7,672 bases of DNA. Source: an uncultured bacterium. Lineage in GTDB: Bacteria; Cyanobacteriota; Vampirovibrionia; Gastranaerophilales; Gastranaerophilaceae. Position 1 is the first letter of the stretch. Each line of letters begins with the position of its first letter. The notes beneath the pieces are model-generated. The model worked only from the letters and a program-made list of their open reading frames with translations, was not told the DNA's origin and did no database searches. The stretch covers positions 1-7,672 of the forward strand of contig USGC01000082.1 of NCBI GenBank assembly GCA_900554095.1, written 5' to 3'. Position numbers and translations under genes: made by a program. Shown in pieces: positions 6,018 to 7,672 of the stretch.

Positions 6018-6929
6018 TTGAGAACAAAACTCTTAATTGAACAGCATATCCACGGTTGTTTTGGAATAAATTTTAATACAGCAAGTGTTGATGACGTTTT
6101 ATTTTTAACAAAAGAGATTTTAAAATACGGTATTGGCGGAATTTTTCCGACAATCGTTACCGACACCGTTAGAAACACAAAGCGTCAAATTGATATTATT
6201 AAGCAAGCCGCGCAAAGACAAACGCCTAAAATGGCTAAAATTTTAGGCATTCATGTTGAAGGAATTTTCCTGAATCCGCAGAAGCGCGGTATTCATAATC
6301 CTGTTAATTTTATGCCTTTGACTATTGAAAATTATAAAAGAATAGAAGATGATTTTATAAAAATTCAAACAATTGCACCTGAATTTGCAGAAAACGGATT
6401 TATAGACTATCTGCGCGAAAAAGGCATTAAAGTTCAAGCCGGGCACTGTATTTGGGGAGATTTAACTGGCTGCGACGGAGTTTCACATTTGTTCAACGCA
6501 ATGAGCGGGATTTCTCACAGAGGCAAGTCTACGGCCTTAACAGCACTCATTGATGATAATATTTATACTGAGATTATAGCAGACGGAATTCATGTTTCTG
6601 ACGAAGCTTTGCGGCTTACATTCAAGCAGAAGCCGACGGACAAAGTCATTTTAATAAGTGATTGTCTGCCTATTGCGAAAAGTAAATTAAAAGAAATGAT
6701 TTTTGCAGATGAAAAAATATTCTTTGACGGAGAGAAGGCAACATCAAAAGAAGGAACGCTTGCCGGCAGCGTTAAGCTTTTACCGGAAATTATAAAACGC
6801 TTGGCGGCTGTCGGATTATTTAATCCTCAATACGTTGAAAACCCTTATAATTACCACAACATAGACCTGCCGGGCTCAATCGAATGGGATGACGAATTTA
6901 ATATTATTACCACAGATAGTCGTCTTTAA
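6018..6929 (+). CDS. nagA: Short NagA-like N-acetylglucosamine-6-phosphate deacetylase
   Basis: This amidohydrolase probably converts GlcNAc-6-phosphate to glucosamine-6-phosphate in the cytoplasm, feeding amino sugars back to wall synthesis or glycolysis. NagA hallmarks are in order: HxH at His10/His12 (EQHIHG), Glu81 in GIHVEG, His143 in AGHC, His157 in SHLFNAMSG, His167-Arg168, DGIHV (His192), the catalytic Asp215 in LISD, and GTLAGS (246-251). HxH is the two-metal form known from Bacillus subtilis; E. coli has Gln and Asn there. It has 303 residues against about 380-400 usually. The N-terminal beta-sandwich strands are absent, and the stretch between His143 and His157 is about 7 residues shorter than usual. 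The start is TTG with AAAGGAG (6005-6011) 6 bases upstream. No longer start is possible, because the murE stop TAA lies in this same frame 12 bases before. The 3' end overlaps the convergent pilin gene by 23 bp. Family is strong; exact substrate is inferred. Confidence 0.86.
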   Translation: MRTKLLIEQHIHGCFGINFNTASVDDVLFLTKEILKYGIGGIFPTIVTDTVRNTKRQIDIIKQAAQRQTPKMAKILGIHVEGIFLNPQKRGIHNPVNFMPLTIENYKRIEDDFIKIQTIAPEFAENGFIDYLREKGIKVQAGHCIWGDLTGCDGVSHLFNAMSGISHRGKSTALTALIDDNIYTEIIADGIHVSDEALRLTFKQKPTDKVILISDCLPIAKSKLKEMIFADEKIFFDGEKATSKEGTLAGSVKLLPEIIKRLAAVGLFNPQYVENPYNYHNIDLPGSIEWDDEFNIITTDSRL

Positions 6930-7672
6930 TTTGCCAGCCATCGCGCATTAATTTAACACCGCAATACTCGCTATAAATAAGTTCGCTGTCTTCAAGATCA
7001 TATCCATTTGGCTGGATGCCATTTTTTGCCGTACGCTTGAATATGAAAAAATCTTTACAATAAACATTGGGCCCTCGTCCGCCGTTCAAATCAACATATA
7101 TTGAGTTATCAAGCGCTACACCCTCTCCGGATGTAACTGATATAATAACCAAAGTTCCGTCTGTAAGGTAAAATGGATATCGGTAATCAGCAACTATAAC
7201 TTTTAAAGTACTTTGAGTGCCCCAAGGGTTCGACCAAGGTGTTACGGACTTGTAGCCGCAATCTTGATATGTTTTGCATTGTTTTGCTATTTTGAAATAG
7301 GGCTTGTAATACTTTTCAAAATAAGCTTTTGCTCCCATATCAAATGCACTATCCCAGTATTGAAATTCACCGTTTTCAAGCTCTGATTGTTTTAAGGCTT
7401 GATTTAATATTGTATAAATTTTTTGAACTTTGGCAATTGTTTCTTGTTTTTGATGATTTTGGATTAATGTTGGAAGCGTCATAGCCGCAACAACACCAAT
7501 GATGCCTAAAGTAATTAAAACTTCTGCTAAAGTAAAGCCCTCACCCGCAAATGTATTTGATTTTGTTGGGCTGAAAGCCCAGCCTACTTGTGAGGTTATA
7601 CCCTTGTAGGTTGGGGTTTCTCCTCCAATATTTTTAGCTTTAAGCGGTATAAACCCGCGAGCCCCCCCCCCC
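6907..7672 (-). CDS. Type IV pilin/type II secretion pseudopilin-like protein, 5' end incomplete
   Basis: This is a prepilin-type protein that should be cut by prepilin peptidase and assembled into a pilus or pseudopilus in the inner membrane. The peptidase site is Gly/Phe (Gly codon 7537-7539), followed by FTLAEVLITLGIIGVVAA with the required Glu at +5, then MTLPTLIQNHQ and an amphipathic helix. The ATG at 7482 lies inside the hydrophobic segment, so it is not the real start. The mature domain has Cys pairs (QCKTYQDC), a beta-rich region with YLTDGTLVIISV and YVDLNGGRGPN, and ends in DGWQIKDDYLW. I recall this ending from gut Melainabacteria prepilins. Upstream of the cleavage site 44 more codons stay open to the window edge (GGG then ARGFIPLKAKN and so on) with no ATG, GTG or TTG in frame, so the start lies beyond the edge or the 5' end is rearranged. 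A GGAGGAG stretch (7620-7626) has no start codon at a usable distance. The stop lies inside the nagA-like gene. Confidence 0.88.
   Translation of the reverse strand, partial: GGGARGFIPLKAKNIGGETPTYKGITSQVGWAFSPTKSNTFAGEGFTLAEVLITLGIIGVVAAMTLPTLIQNHQKQETIAKVQKIYTILNQALKQSELENGEFQYWDSAFDMGAKAYFEKYYKPYFKIAKQCKTYQDCGYKSVTPWSNPWGTQSTLKVIVADYRYPFYLTDGTLVIISVTSGEGVALDNSIYVDLNGGRGPNVYCKDFFIFKRTAKNGIQPNGYDLEDSELIYSEYCGVKLMRDGWQIKDDYLW
7662..7672. repeat. Homopolymer run of at least 11 C (poly-G on the coding strand) at the window edge
   Basis: The window ends in 11 consecutive C bases, which read as poly-G in the 5' region of the minus-strand pilin. In the present frame they encode glycines. Such a tract could be a slippage-prone phase-variation switch, but a G/C homopolymer exactly at a sequence end is also typical of a sequencing or assembly artefact, for example poly-G from two-colour chemistry. 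The sequence alone cannot separate these. Confidence 0.8.

Noticed and set aside
7480..7482. ATG at 7482 as the pilin start
   Set aside because: It would remove the prepilin cleavage site and most of the hydrophobic helix, which are plainly encoded in frame just upstream.
7567..7581. Hairpin TGGGCT-GAA-AGCCCA in the pilin 5' region
   Set aside because: The 6-bp stem is short, has no T-run after it on either strand, and lies inside an open coding frame; it is weak support for a terminator or regulatory RNA.
7620..7626. GGAGGAG on the minus strand as a ribosome-binding site for the pilin
   Set aside because: No ATG, GTG or TTG lies 4-12 bases downstream in any frame; the bases encode Gly-Gly-Glu in the open pilin frame.

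Overview
The window looks like chromosomal DNA of an AT-rich, Gram-negative-type bacterium. The best lineage clue is the minus-strand pseudopilin at the right end. Its leader core FTLAEVLITLGIIGVVAA and its C-terminal DGWxIKDDYxW ending are, from memory, typical of the large prepilin families of gut Gastranaerophilales (Melainabacteria/Vampirovibrionia, non-photosynthetic relatives of cyanobacteria). MurE carries the DNPR motif of meso-diaminopimelate-adding enzymes, which fits. This assignment is inference, not a database result.

Layout, left to right. (1) The C-terminal half of leucyl aminopeptidase PepA (+), beginning exactly at its catalytic lysine. (2) A strong, probably bidirectional, hairpin terminator. 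(3) A 141-residue minus-strand protein of unknown function with one EF-hand-like loop. (4) A 176-bp spacer holding a 12-bp perfect palindrome and a 5-bp tandem repeat. (5) An exported N-acetylmuramoyl-L-alanine amidase (-). (6) A 124-bp divergent intergenic region with a promoter facing each way; the amidase promoter predicts a leaderless mRNA. (7) A tight plus-strand operon: ftsI (class B penicillin-binding protein), murE, and a short NagA-like deacetylase, with 14- and 12-bp gaps. (8) A minus-strand type IV pilin/pseudopilin that overlaps the nagA end by 23 bp and stays open to the window edge, where there is a run of at least 11 C.

The common theme is the cell wall. MurE adds diaminopimelate to the peptidoglycan precursor, FtsI cross-links septal peptidoglycan, the divergently transcribed amidase cuts peptide stems from glycan strands, and the NagA-like enzyme would deacetylate GlcNAc-6-phosphate, feeding wall-sugar recycling or amino-sugar use. 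Synthesis and cutting genes share one intergenic control region.

I see no mobile element, CRISPR array, RNA gene or convincing new defence system. The most unusual points are the reduced NagA placed in frame behind MurE, the EF-hand-like small protein with repeats upstream, the leaderless amidase promoter, and the pilin reading frame with no usable start codon before the poly-G edge.
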